DNA of 33,868 nucleotides from contig DATMRF010000048.1 in NCBI GenBank assembly GCA_035566435.1, positions 1-33,868 of the forward strand, read 5' to 3'. A program made the translations under genes and the position numbers. Below, one piece after another: positions 6,736-15,196 of the stretch. Under the pieces are notes generated by a model, which was given only the letters and a program-made list of their open reading frames with translations, ran no database searches and was not told the origin of the DNA. How positions within the stretch are numbered: the stretch's first letter is position 1; each line of letters begins with the position of its first letter. Source of the stretch: DATMRF01 sp035566435. Its GTDB lineage: Bacteria > Verrucomicrobiota > Verrucomicrobiia > Limisphaerales > UBA8199.

Positions 6736-8307
6736 ATGTTGAGATTTGCCAGGTTATTCACCGCGCTGTCCATCATCCTCACGACAGGCGGCCTCTCCGC
6801 CGCCGCCGGCAAGGCGGCGCACGTCGTGGTCGTGGTCTGGGACGGGATGCGCCCCGATTTTGTCAATGAACACAACACGCCGGCACTTTTCAAGCTCGCT
6901 CAGCAGGGCGTAACCTTTGCCAACCATCACCCGGTTTATGTCAGCTCCACCGAGGTGAACTGCGCGGCACTGGCAACCGGGGCCTACCCCGAACAGAGCG
7001 GCATTATCGGCAACAACGAGTTTCGGCCGGCGATCGACCCTTCCGTCAAGATCATGACCGCGGCTCTCAAAGCCGTCCAACGGGGAGACGAGCTGTCGGG
7101 AAATCATTTTCTTGAATATCCGACCATCGCCGAGACTCTCCGGCGCCACCATCTGGGCGCGGTCATCGCCGGGGCGAAAAGTGTCACGCTACTGCAGGAT
7201 CGCCGCGCGGACAACATCGGCGCGCTGGACATCGATGTATTCGAGGGAAACGTTTTGCCGGAGAGCTTTGCCCAAGAGCTCAAATCCGCTCTGGGGCCCT
7301 TCCCGCCCGTCGAGCTCCCCAAGCGCGGCCGGGATCTCTGGACCACCCGCGCGCTGTTAGGTCCGCTCTGGGAAAAGGGTGTCCCTGCGTTTTCGCTGTT
7401 GTGGCTCAGTGAGCCCGATTACTCACAGCACAAGACCGGGCCCGGCTCGAAGACTTCGCTTGAAGCCATCAAGTCCTCCGATGACAACCTGGCTCGCGTG
7501 CTAAAGGCGCTCGACCGGCGCGGCGTCCGCGCTCAAACCGATGTCATCGTCGTCTCCGATCATGCCTTCTCCACCATCGCCGACAACCCGGACGTGGCCG
7601 CCGTGCTCAACCGGAACGGGTTCCATGCCGCGCGTGCCTTTTCCGCTCAAGGCCCGCAACCGGGTGAAATCATGGTCGTGGGAAACGGCGGTGCCGTGTT
7701 TCTTTATGTGACGGGCCATGAGCAACAGCTTATTGAAAAGCTCGTTCATTTCCTGCAAACGCAACCCTTCTCAGGCGTGCTGTTCGCCCGAAACCCGATC
7801 GAAGGCGCCTTTACGCTGGATACGGTCAAGCTCAACTCGCCGGCCGCGCCGGATGTCGTCGTTTCCCTCAAGTGGACGCGGGACAAGAGCAAGACCGGGG
7901 CGCCCGGCATGGTTTATAGCGATGTGGGCGAATACGGTCCCGGCCAGGGCATGCATGCGACCCTGAGCCCGCTCGACATGCACAACACCTGCATCGCTGC
8001 CGGACCTGATTTTCGCCGACGGTACCGCGACGAACTCCCCACCGGGAACATCGACATCGCGCCGACGGTTCTGGCCATTCTTGGCGTCGTGCCGGAGAAG
8101 GAACTCTCTGGACGCGTGCTGAATGAAGCCTTTGCCGGGTCGCAAATCCCCGCGCCCGCCGTCAAACCCCATCATCTCGAAACCAGCTACAGTGCCGGAC
8201 GGTTCCGGTGGCGGCAGTATCTCGACTCCTCCGAAGTCGAGGGCGTCACCTATTTCACGGAGGGCAACGGCCAGGTCGAAGCTCAGCCAAAACCCGCAGG
8301 GAATTAA
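6736..8307 (+). CDS. Secreted alkaline-phosphatase-superfamily phosphodiesterase (NPP type)
   Basis: A 523-residue exported hydrolase of the type I phosphodiesterase/nucleotide pyrophosphatase family. A signal peptide covers about residues 1-24. Metal and catalytic positions fit the superfamily: Asp36 in VVVWDGMRPD, nucleophile Thr72 in SSTEVN with Asn75, the ATGAYPEQSGIIGN segment at 80-93, Asp228 and His232 in EPDYSQH, Asp275/His276 in VSDHAF and His407 in GMHATLSP. These would bind two zinc ions and cleave a phosphodiester or phosphomonoester outside the cytoplasm. The natural substrate cannot be read from sequence. It is 89 bases downstream of the cyclase gene with no clear terminator, but its codon use is less C-biased, so I treat it as a separate unit. 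Confidence 0.85.
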   Translation: MLRFARLFTALSIILTTGGLSAAAGKAAHVVVVVWDGMRPDFVNEHNTPALFKLAQQGVTFANHHPVYVSSTEVNCAALATGAYPEQSGIIGNNEFRPAIDPSVKIMTAALKAVQRGDELSGNHFLEYPTIAETLRRHHLGAVIAGAKSVTLLQDRRADNIGALDIDVFEGNVLPESFAQELKSALGPFPPVELPKRGRDLWTTRALLGPLWEKGVPAFSLLWLSEPDYSQHKTGPGSKTSLEAIKSSDDNLARVLKALDRRGVRAQTDVIVVSDHAFSTIADNPDVAAVLNRNGFHAARAFSAQGPQPGEIMVVGNGGAVFLYVTGHEQQLIEKLVHFLQTQPFSGVLFARNPIEGAFTLDTVKLNSPAAPDVVVSLKWTRDKSKTGAPGMVYSDVGEYGPGQGMHATLSPLDMHNTCIAAGPDFRRRYRDELPTGNIDIAPTVLAILGVVPEKELSGRVLNEAFAGSQIPAPAVKPHHLETSYSAGRFRWRQYLDSSEVEGVTYFTEGNGQVEAQPKPAGN

Positions 8308-8333
8308 CCCCGATGTTTCATACATGCTATAAC

Positions 8334-8399
8334 GGGGCGCTGGCGTGTTGCCGGCTTGGGCTGTTCGGTCTGTTTAGGCCGGCAACATGCCGGCGCTCC
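8334..8399. repeat. Long imperfect hairpin between convergent genes
   Basis: A 22-bp left arm (8334-8355, with GTGTTGCCGGC) and a 22-bp right arm (8378-8399, with GCCGGCAACATGCCGGCGC) are reverse complements at 19 positions, with a 22-base loop. It sits between the convergent phosphodiesterase gene and the Lys/Ala-rich gene and can act as a bidirectional terminator, although no T-tract follows. Its composition is that of a dispersed palindromic element. Confidence 0.6.
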
Positions 8400-8402
8400 G
8401 CG

Positions 8403-8873
8403 CTAAGCCTGCATCGGTGTCATGCCCGAGCCGGGGGTGCTCGCCGACGAAGTGGAACTAGCGCCGGCTGCGGGCGCCGGGGGTGGGAGAGCCTTCGCAA
8501 CTTTAGCGCGACGCGGACGCGGCGACGCGGCCGGAACCTTGGATGCTTGCGCCTTCCGTTTTCGGGCCCGTGGCTTTCTGCCGGCGGGCCTCCTGGACCG
8601 CTTGCTGTGAGCCTGCACGACTTTGGCGGCCGCTTTCGCCTCTTTGCGTGCCAGCCGGGCCGCTTTTCGAGCCAGTTTGAACAACTTGCGCGCCTCCTTG
8701 AACCTGGCTTTGGCCAGGCGAGCTTGTTTTCGCGCCGCCTCGGCCTGCTTCTGGGCCTCTCCCGCCATGGCCGTGAGGGCCCGCACATCCATCTGTGCCT
8801 TGCCATTCCCCTTCCTGGAATTCCTGGTCTTCATATTTGTATTTTCATCCCGGGACGCCGGTGCCAAACCCAT
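8403..8873 (-). CDS. Lys/Ala-rich basic coiled protein, histone H1-like composition
   Basis: A low-complexity basic protein. Two ATG starts are possible: 8873 (156 residues) or 8834, which gives the start MKTRNSRKG (143 residues); neither has a strong ribosome binding site. The central part is a long stretch of Ala, Lys, Arg and Glu in helical register (repeats such as ARKQARLAKARFKEARKLF). The C-terminal third is basic and Pro/Ala-rich (RRPAGRKPRARKRKAQ, then PPPAPAAG). This composition recalls histone H1-like tails and bacterial HU extensions that bind DNA, but composition is not homology, and a stalk or coiled-coil role is possible. It is convergent with the phosphodiesterase and separated from it by a hairpin. 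Confidence 0.5.
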   Translation of the reverse strand: MGLAPASRDENTNMKTRNSRKGNGKAQMDVRALTAMAGEAQKQAEAARKQARLAKARFKEARKLFKLARKAARLARKEAKAAAKVVQAHSKRSRRPAGRKPRARKRKAQASKVPAASPRPRRAKVAKALPPPAPAAGASSTSSASTPGSGMTPMQA

Positions 8874-9172
8874 AGCAGACCCCAAAACCGGCGTGCAGTC
8901 GTGAGTAAGTTCAAAGTTGTGAATTCCCCTTCTCTAGCGCAAGCCTCGGATTGTTACATTTTTTGGATGCGAGCCGTCAGCCCTCGAGAAAGCAGGAACG
9001 CCGCCGAGTGAGCTGCCCGGCGGCGTGTGACGTGCGATCGAGCCGATGCTTCCTCCCCGCCCTGACCATGGACCTGGAGCCTCACAACCGCGTGGCAATT
9101 GCGTTACGGATCGGTGAACTCGTCAGGCCCGAGCCATTCGACTTCCAGCGGGTTCATGGCTAATCTGCCCGC
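8874..9172. other. Intergenic gap without a recognisable gene
   Basis: About 300 bases between the divergent Lys/Ala-rich gene and the FMN reductase gene. An open frame at 8951-9163 starts with TTG-poor context and resembles no family, so I do not call it. The gap should hold promoters in both directions; no confident element was found. Confidence 0.5.
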
Positions 9173-9775
9173 ATGGCAAAACCATCCTTAAACGTCCTGG
9201 CTGTCGTTGGAAGCTTGCAGCGTGACTCCGTCACGCGCGCGGTGATTCTCCACGTCGCCGACCAGCTCCGCGCCGACGGTTGTTCGGTGGATGTGCTCGA
9301 TTTCCTGAAAGAGCCGCTCGCGCTTTACAACCCCGACACTGCTCACGAACTGCCCGGCTATCCCGAACTCCAGGCCAGAGTGGACCGAGCGGATGTGATT
9401 TTCCTGGGAACGCCGGACTACCACGGCAGCCTGAGTGGAGCGATGAAGAACTTCCTCGACCATTTCTGGCACGAGTTCGCCGGCAAGCTCTTCGCGACCG
9501 TGGTCGCTTCCCACGAGAAAGGCCTGACGGTCACCGACCAACTGCGCACCATTGCGCGCCAGTGCTACGCCTGGACTTTGCCCTATGGCGTATCCCTCGC
9601 TGAAGAAGCCGATGTAAAAGACGGGAAGATCGTGAGCGACTCGCTCCGCCAGCGCCTCGACATGCTCATCCGCGACGCCCGCGTTTACGGTGAAGTGCTC
9701 GCCAACCAGCGTCGGGCGGATTTGGCCGGCAACGACCCGGGCTTCCTGGCGAGGCACAGAGGACGGGAGGCGTGA
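9173..9775 (+). CDS. NADPH-dependent FMN reductase family protein
   Basis: A 200-residue cytoplasmic flavoprotein of the NAD(P)H:FMN/quinone reductase type with a flavodoxin-like fold. The N-terminal strand VLAVVGSLQRDSVTR (about 9-23) forms the phosphate-binding loop for FMN. The second signature, GTPDYHGSLSGAMKNFLD at about 79-96, is the family's flavin-ring loop. Length matches the family. It probably reduces flavin or quinone-like acceptors; the physiological acceptor is unknown. It stands alone: the genes on both sides are on the opposite strand. Confidence 0.85.
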   Translation: MAKPSLNVLAVVGSLQRDSVTRAVILHVADQLRADGCSVDVLDFLKEPLALYNPDTAHELPGYPELQARVDRADVIFLGTPDYHGSLSGAMKNFLDHFWHEFAGKLFATVVASHEKGLTVTDQLRTIARQCYAWTLPYGVSLAEEADVKDGKIVSDSLRQRLDMLIRDARVYGEVLANQRRADLAGNDPGFLARHRGREA

Positions 9776-9803
9776 AACGTACGACCTGACCAGAGACCGT
9801 TGG

Positions 9804-9860
9804 ATCACGCATCATGCATCACGTTTCACGTTTCAAGTTTCACGTTTCAAGTTTCACGCG
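9804..9860. repeat. 14-bp tandem repeat between convergent genes
   Basis: The unit CACGTTTCAAGTTT occurs twice exactly (9827-9840 and 9841-9854), with partial units on both sides, after a segment reading ATCACGCATCATGCATCACG. The block touches the stop codon of the Gfo/Idh gene. A related phrase, CATCACGCATCACGTTT, recurs near 31947-31964, so it appears to belong to a dispersed family. Confidence 0.7.
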
Positions 9861-11225
9861 TCACGTCAGCTTGTACTGTCCCGGCACGGCGACTTCCGGG
9901 AACGGCAGACTGCCCAGCTCGTATTTCTCCGGCCCCAACCGGGTTTTTGCATTCATCACTTCGTCCCACTCAACCGAACGCCCGCTGTAGGCCGATTCGC
10001 GGCCCATGATGCCGGTGAGTGTGCTTTCGGCGACGGCCTCGGCTTCGTTGAGTGGTTTGCCGGCCCGGATGCTGTCAATCAGGTCCTGGTGCTCCTGCTG
10101 ATAAGGGTTCACGTCCTGCGCCCGAAAGCGCCAGACCAGTTGTTTGTCCGCGCCGCGAATCCAATCTTTGCAGTTGCTCGACCCTTTCGTGCCGACGATT
10201 CCCTCTTCGACTTTGCCCTCGCATCCATTCATCTGGCGGCACTGGCTGAACATTCGCGCGCCGTTGGCGTACTCGAATTCCACGGCGAAGTGGTCGTAAA
10301 TATGCCCGTAATTTTGATTCGGCCGGGCCTGGCGCCCACCCAGGGCCAGCGCCTTGATAGGGTGCGCATTTAAAGCCCAATTGATGACATCGAGATTATG
10401 AACGTGCTGCTCGACGATGTGGTCGCCGGAGAGCCAGGTGAAATAGTTCCAGTTACGAAGCTGCCATTCCATATCGCTCCAGCCCTTCTGGCGCTCGACG
10501 ACCCAAATGACGCCACCGTTCCAATAGGCGCGGCCATACTGAAGGTCGCCGATCGCGCCGTCCTGGAGGCGTTTGATGGCTTCGTTGTAGCTGCGCATGT
10601 GGCGGCGCTGCGTGCCGGCGGCAATGCCCAGATTCTCCTGCTTCGCCAACTCGCCCGCTTCGAGCACCAGCTTTACCCCCTGACCATCTACCGCGCAGGG
10701 CTTTTCGATGAAAGCGTTCTTGCCTGCTGCAATCGCCGCCTGCAGGTGGATCGGACGGAAATGCGGCGGCGTTGCAAGGATGACGTAATTTACTTCCGGA
10801 ACTGCCAGCAACTGTTTGTAGGCGTCGAACCCGACGAAACACATGTCGTCGGCGATCGACATGTTCAGCTTCTGGAGCTGTTCGCGGCAGCCGTTCAGGC
10901 GGTTTTGAAACACGTCGGCCAGGGCGACCACTTTAACGTTCTTGTTCGCAGCGGTGGCGTTCGCTTTGATGTTCTCCGTGTGATAACCGGCCTGCGGATA
11001 ATTCACGTCCGTCGCCGCGCCCAGCGCATCGGCGACCGCACCAGTCCCGCGGCCACCGCAGCCAATCAGGCCAATCCGGATCGGCTCATCCGGGGCGGCA
11101 TGGCTGGTGGTGACAAAGGGAAACTGGGCCAATGCCGCCGCGCCAACCGCGGCCAGCGATGAGTCTTTGAGGAACTGGCGCCGGGAAAAGGAGGCGTTGA
11201 GGGAAGGGGAGATTGTTTCTTTCAT
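9861..11225 (-). CDS. Tat-exported Gfo/Idh/MocA family oxidoreductase
   Basis: A 454-residue NAD(P)-dependent oxidoreductase. The frame is open further upstream to 11324, but ATG at 11225 places a normal twin-arginine signal (SRRQFLKDSS, residues 14-23) near the N-terminus, followed by a hydrophobic stretch ending at SHAA, so this start is chosen. The Rossmann motif is IGLIGCGGRG at 51-60, and the family lysine lies in AFIEKPCAVD. The C-terminal part has YGRAYWNGG and the typical antiparallel sheet region, with a His-rich segment (GDHIVEQHVHNLD). Relatives act on sugars or inositols and many Verrucomicrobiota and Planctomycetota encode dozens of them; the substrate here is not known. No gene partner is nearby on the same strand. 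Confidence 0.9.
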   Translation of the reverse strand: MKETISPSLNASFSRRQFLKDSSLAAVGAAALAQFPFVTTSHAAPDEPIRIGLIGCGGRGTGAVADALGAATDVNYPQAGYHTENIKANATAANKNVKVVALADVFQNRLNGCREQLQKLNMSIADDMCFVGFDAYKQLLAVPEVNYVILATPPHFRPIHLQAAIAAGKNAFIEKPCAVDGQGVKLVLEAGELAKQENLGIAAGTQRRHMRSYNEAIKRLQDGAIGDLQYGRAYWNGGVIWVVERQKGWSDMEWQLRNWNYFTWLSGDHIVEQHVHNLDVINWALNAHPIKALALGGRQARPNQNYGHIYDHFAVEFEYANGARMFSQCRQMNGCEGKVEEGIVGTKGSSNCKDWIRGADKQLVWRFRAQDVNPYQQEHQDLIDSIRAGKPLNEAEAVAESTLTGIMGRESAYSGRSVEWDEVMNAKTRLGPEKYELGSLPFPEVAVPGQYKLT

Positions 11226-11389
11226 AAGCGCTTTAAGTTGATTTTCTGAAACGTTCGTTCGCTGCGGCTTACAACGTTCTAATGATAGGAAATTGACAGC
11301 AGAAGACAACGGTTTTGAAAACAACGACGACTAGAAAAGTAGCGAAATGCTGGCCATTTCGGATGTCATAGGCTATTTGAAGAGCAGAC

Positions 11390-13678
11390 ATGACTCCCGA
11401 GCCGCCGCCACTCAAAGAGTCCGCCATGGGCTCCGTTCCATATATTCCAGCCCAAGCTTCCATGCACGAACTCACCCTCCGGGCGGTGGTAGTCGGCGCT
11501 CTCCTGGGGGTGGTTTTCGGCGCGTCGTCGCTCTATCTGGTGCTCAAGGTCGGTCTCACGGTCAGTGCCTCCATCCCGGTGGCGGTGATCTCGTTGACCC
11601 TCTTCCGGCTTTGGTCAAAAGCCGGCGGACGCGACGCCACCATCCTGGAGAACAACATCGTTCAAACCGCCGGGTCGGCGGGCGAGTCGATCGCGTTCGG
11701 GCTGGGCGTGACGATGCCCGCGATTATGATTCTTGGGTTCGACCTGGAAATCGGCCGCGTGATGCTCGTGGGCTTGCTGGGCAGCCTTTTGGGTATCCTG
11801 ATGATGATTCCCCTGCGACGCGCGCTAATCGTGGCCCAGCACGGGCAGTTGAAATACCCGGAAGGCACAGCCTGCGCGGAGGTCCTCAAAGCCGGCGCTT
11901 CCGAAGAATCCCGCCAGACTGCCGGAATCACGGCCAGGCAGGGAGCCGCGGCCATTGGGGCAGCGACCATCTTTACCGGGTTTGGGCTAGGACTTCTTTA
12001 CAAGAGCTTGATGAACGCCTTCAAGCTCTGGAAGGACACCCCGGAAAAGATTTTCGGCGCGCCGCTCAAGGGCGGCTCGATCTCGGCGGAGATCTCGCCC
12101 GAACTGCTCGGCGTCGGCTACATCATCGGCCCGCGAATTGGCTCAATCATGATGGCCGGCGGCGTGCTCAGCGCACTTCTGTTGACCCCGCTAATTAAAT
12201 TCTTCGGCGAAGGCATGTCCGGCGTGGTCGCGCCAGGGACCAAGCTCATTTCGGAGATGACTCCGAGCGACATCCGGAGCGCGTACATCCTTTACATCGG
12301 CGCCGGCGCGGTCGCCGCGGGCGGTCTCATCAGCCTGGGGCGGTCGCTGCCGACCATCTGGCACGGCCTGCGCTCGGGGTTTTCAGATTTTAAAGCTGCC
12401 GCCGCAACGCAGGCCTCCACGCTCCGCACCGAGCGGGATCTTTCGATGAAAATTGTCGCTGGAGGTGTCGGCGCGCTCATTCTGGCAATTCTCCTAGCCC
12501 CGGGACTGCACATGAACCTGCTCGGGGCGGGCCTGATCGTCGTGTTCGGATTCCTCTTCGTCACCGTGTCCTCCCGGCTTACCGGCGAAATCGGCTCGTC
12601 ATCGAACCCCATCTCGGGCATGACCGTGGCCACGCTGTTGCTGACCTGCCTGATCTTTCTCATCGCAGGCTGGACGGGTGGCCATTATTACGTAACCGCG
12701 CTTTCGGTGGGCGGCATCGTTTGCGTCGCGGCGTCGAACGCCGGCGCCACTTCGCAGGATTTGAAGACCGGGTTTCTGGTCGGCGCGACGCCGAGGTACC
12801 AACAAATCTCGATTCTAATCGGCGCCTCGGCCAGCGCGCTGCTGCTCGGACCGATCCTGCTGGGATTGAACAACACGGCGACAGTGTACGTGCCGATCGT
12901 CCGGGTCGCGCCGGGGTTGCAGGCTCCGGCCGATGCGGTCCTCGGTCCGCCGGAAACGCTTCGTGGACCGCAACACCAGTCGGATAACAGCAGTTACCGC
13001 GTTTGGCACAAGACCGACACGGCCGGAGGGCCCTCAGGACGATACCTGGTAAGCGATTCGCGAGCAGCGGTGTGGCTGGCGGACCCCGGCATCAACGGCG
13101 CTTACAAGGTTCGGCCCGATGGCACCGGAGTGCAAAAGTTCGATGCGCCCAAGGCAACGCTGATAAGCTACATCATCAAGGGAATGCTGAATGGCAAGTT
13201 GCCGTGGGGCCTGGTGCTGTTCGGCGTGACGAGCGCGGTGGTGCTTGAACTGTGCGGTGTGTCCTCCCTGGCGTTCGCCGTAGGTGTCTATTTGCCGATT
13301 TCCTCTTCGGCGCCGATCTTTGTCGGCGGGCTTGTGCGTTGGCTCGTGGACCAGCGGATGCGCCGGAAGCTGAAGCAACACGATCTCAGTGAAACGGAAC
13401 TAACCGCCGAGAGCGACAAAAGCCCCGGTGTGCTGCTCGCCAGCGGATACATCGCGGGCGGCGCGATTGCGGGCATCGTCATAGCTTTCATGGAGGGCGC
13501 TCTGCCCTCGCTTAGCTTTAAACTCACCGAATGGAACAGCGCCCGTAATCCCTTCTTCGCCGGGCCGAACTCGGACTGGCTGGCCTTATTGCCCTTTTTG
13601 GTGCTGACCGGGTTCTTGTATCTCGTTGGACGCGAGGCGTTGCTGGGTCGCATTGACGTCCGTTCCTCCGGGCGTTAG
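11390..13678 (+). CDS. OPT family oligopeptide transporter
   Basis: A 762-residue integral membrane transporter of the OPT superfamily. Signatures include NIVQTAGSAGES near residues 88-99 and KYPEGTACAEVLKAG near 155-169, both conserved in bacterial OPT proteins. About 15 hydrophobic segments are visible. Residues about 495-590 form a long soluble insertion rich in Pro, Gly and Asp between membrane segments, probably outside the membrane. Family members import peptides or metal-chelate compounds by proton coupling; the substrate is unknown here. ATG at 11390 is preceded by GAAGAG, a fair ribosome binding site. It is divergent from the oxidoreductase gene and nine bases upstream of nadA, so these two may share a transcript. 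Confidence 0.9.
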   Translation: MTPEPPPLKESAMGSVPYIPAQASMHELTLRAVVVGALLGVVFGASSLYLVLKVGLTVSASIPVAVISLTLFRLWSKAGGRDATILENNIVQTAGSAGESIAFGLGVTMPAIMILGFDLEIGRVMLVGLLGSLLGILMMIPLRRALIVAQHGQLKYPEGTACAEVLKAGASEESRQTAGITARQGAAAIGAATIFTGFGLGLLYKSLMNAFKLWKDTPEKIFGAPLKGGSISAEISPELLGVGYIIGPRIGSIMMAGGVLSALLLTPLIKFFGEGMSGVVAPGTKLISEMTPSDIRSAYILYIGAGAVAAGGLISLGRSLPTIWHGLRSGFSDFKAAAATQASTLRTERDLSMKIVAGGVGALILAILLAPGLHMNLLGAGLIVVFGFLFVTVSSRLTGEIGSSSNPISGMTVATLLLTCLIFLIAGWTGGHYYVTALSVGGIVCVAASNAGATSQDLKTGFLVGATPRYQQISILIGASASALLLGPILLGLNNTATVYVPIVRVAPGLQAPADAVLGPPETLRGPQHQSDNSSYRVWHKTDTAGGPSGRYLVSDSRAAVWLADPGINGAYKVRPDGTGVQKFDAPKATLISYIIKGMLNGKLPWGLVLFGVTSAVVLELCGVSSLAFAVGVYLPISSSAPIFVGGLVRWLVDQRMRRKLKQHDLSETELTAESDKSPGVLLASGYIAGGAIAGIVIAFMEGALPSLSFKLTEWNSARNPFFAGPNSDWLALLPFLVLTGFLYLVGREALLGRIDVRSSGR

Positions 13679-13687
13679 CTTTTGTTG

Positions 13688-14713
13688 ATGGCTGAATCAA
13701 TGCAACTTTCGCCGACCGGGGTGGACCGGTTCCCGGTGCGCAAGCCGTTGCCGCGCGCACAGGTGGCCGCGCTGTCACGTGAGATCTTCATTCTCAAGAA
13801 ACAGCTCAACGCCGTGATTCTGGCGCACAATTACCAGGTCCCTGAGATTCAGGACATCGCTGATTACGTGGGCGATTCGCTCGGCCTTTCCCAGCAGGCG
13901 GTCCAGACCCCGGCGGACGTCATCGTCTTCGCCGGCGTGCATTTCATGGCGGAAACGGCAAAGATTTTGAACCCGGGCAAGATTGTCGTGCTTCCGGACA
14001 AGGACGCCGGGTGTTCGTTGGAACAAAGCTGTCCGGCGGACAAACTGGCGGAATTTCAAAGGACCAACGCGAATTTCTGGACCATCGCTTACATCAATTG
14101 CAGCGCCGGCGTGAAAGCGCTGTGCGATGTCATCTGTACAAGCGGCAACGCGGTAAAAATCGTCGAAGCCGCGCCCAAGGATAAAGACCTGCTGTTCGTC
14201 CCGGACGAAAATCTCGGCGCGTGGGTGATGGAACAGACCGGCCGGCCGATGACGCTGTGGCGGGGCAATTGCTACGCGCACGTCGAGTTTCGCCGCGACA
14301 GTTTGTTGCGAATGCGGCAGATGTTTCCCGACGCGAAAGTGGTCGTTCATCCCGAATCCCTCCGCGAGGTGCGCGACTTGGCGGACGCCGTTTGTTCGAC
14401 CGAAAAGATGATCACTTACTGCAGGTCGAGCCCCGCGAAACAATTCGTGATTGTGACTGAGTCGGGCATTATCCACCGCATGCAGAAGGAGTGCCCCGGC
14501 AAAGAGTTTATCTGCGCGCCCACGGTTGACGTCATGAGGGCGCCCACCGATCCCTGCCATTGCAGCGAGTGCAAATACATGAAGATGAACACGCTTGAGA
14601 AGGTGCGCGACTGCATGAAAAATTTGTCGCCGCGGATTGAACTGCCGGCGAATATCATTGAGCGCGCCCGGTTGCCCATCGAGCGCATGCTGGAGATCTC
14701 CGCGAGGCCCTGA
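13688..14713 (+). CDS. nadA: Quinolinate synthase
   Basis: A 341-residue cytoplasmic enzyme that condenses iminoaspartate with dihydroxyacetone phosphate to quinolinate in NAD biosynthesis. It uses a [4Fe-4S] cluster, and the cysteines occur in the expected three places: Cys109 in DAGCSLEQSCP, Cys195 in RGNCYAH and the cluster at 290-295 (CHCSEC). AHNYQVPEIQDIADYVGDS at 46-64 and HPES at 221-224 are typical substrate-binding segments. An upstream TTG at 13682 is in frame, but ATG at 13688 is the simpler start. nadB and nadC are not in the window. Its stop is only two bases from the stop of the convergent deaminase gene. Confidence 0.95.
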   Translation: MAESMQLSPTGVDRFPVRKPLPRAQVAALSREIFILKKQLNAVILAHNYQVPEIQDIADYVGDSLGLSQQAVQTPADVIVFAGVHFMAETAKILNPGKIVVLPDKDAGCSLEQSCPADKLAEFQRTNANFWTIAYINCSAGVKALCDVICTSGNAVKIVEAAPKDKDLLFVPDENLGAWVMEQTGRPMTLWRGNCYAHVEFRRDSLLRMRQMFPDAKVVVHPESLREVRDLADAVCSTEKMITYCRSSPAKQFVIVTESGIIHRMQKECPGKEFICAPTVDVMRAPTDPCHCSECKYMKMNTLEKVRDCMKNLSPRIELPANIIERARLPIERMLEISARP

Positions 14714-14715
14714 TC

Positions 14716-15183
14716 TCAATACGTGGTTTTGTCCGGCTTCCGCTGCCATTCAACGAACGTCGGCAGCGCTTCTTTGCGGAGGATCTGCTTCATCTCAAGC
14801 CTGCGCCGGGGCATCGGGAGGGCCACCTCGCGGTAAAGGAAGTCGTCATCAAAATCGATACGGGCGGCATCCTTGCGCGTATTGGCGTAGTACACTTTCG
14901 GAATGCGAGCCCAGTAAATCGCGGACAAGCACATAGGGCACGGTTCGCAATTCGTGTAGAGTTCGCAATCCTCGAGGTGAAAACTCTTCAGGCGTCTGCA
15001 AGCCTTGCGGATAGCCATAACCTCGGCGTGAGCCGTCGGATCGTTGGCCGTCGTGACTTCGTTCCAGCCGCGGCTGATGAGCTTGCCGCGCCTAACGATT
15101 ACGGAGCCGAACGGCCCGCCTCTGCCTTGCTGCATCATTTCGCGCGAGAGCCGGATCGCCTCGCGCATGAAGGAGGAATTCAT
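14716..15183 (-). CDS. guaD: Guanine deaminase-like nucleoside/base deaminase
   Basis: A 155-residue cytidine-deaminase-fold enzyme. The zinc site is His52 in TAHAEV with Glu54 as proton shuttle, and Cys82/Cys85 in CEPCPMC. The segments RGGPFGSVIV, NDPTAHAEVMAIRKAC and SAIYWARIPKVYYA, and the C-terminal Tyr155, closely follow Bacillus GuaD, in which a C-terminal tyrosine completes the neighbouring active site. It probably converts guanine to xanthine. The open frame extends to 15306, but ATG at 15183 gives the normal family length and N-terminus. It starts 13 bases after the PIG-L gene ends, so it is the last gene of a three-gene operon. tRNA adenosine deaminase (TadA) is less likely because the GuaD-type segments fit better. 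Confidence 0.8.
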   Translation of the reverse strand: MNSSFMREAIRLSREMMQQGRGGPFGSVIVRRGKLISRGWNEVTTANDPTAHAEVMAIRKACRRLKSFHLEDCELYTNCEPCPMCLSAIYWARIPKVYYANTRKDAARIDFDDDFLYREVALPMPRRRLEMKQILRKEALPTFVEWQRKPDKTTY

Positions 15184-15196
15184 AATCGAAAGCAGT

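Noticed and set aside
8208..9011. A 267-codon + strand frame crossing the phosphodiesterase end and the hairpin
   Set aside because: It crosses a repeat, has Arg/Gly/Leu-rich composition and resembles no family.
8951..9163. A 70-codon frame before the FMN reductase gene
   Set aside because: No ribosome binding site, no recognisable domain and a Cys/Arg-rich composition typical of chance frames.
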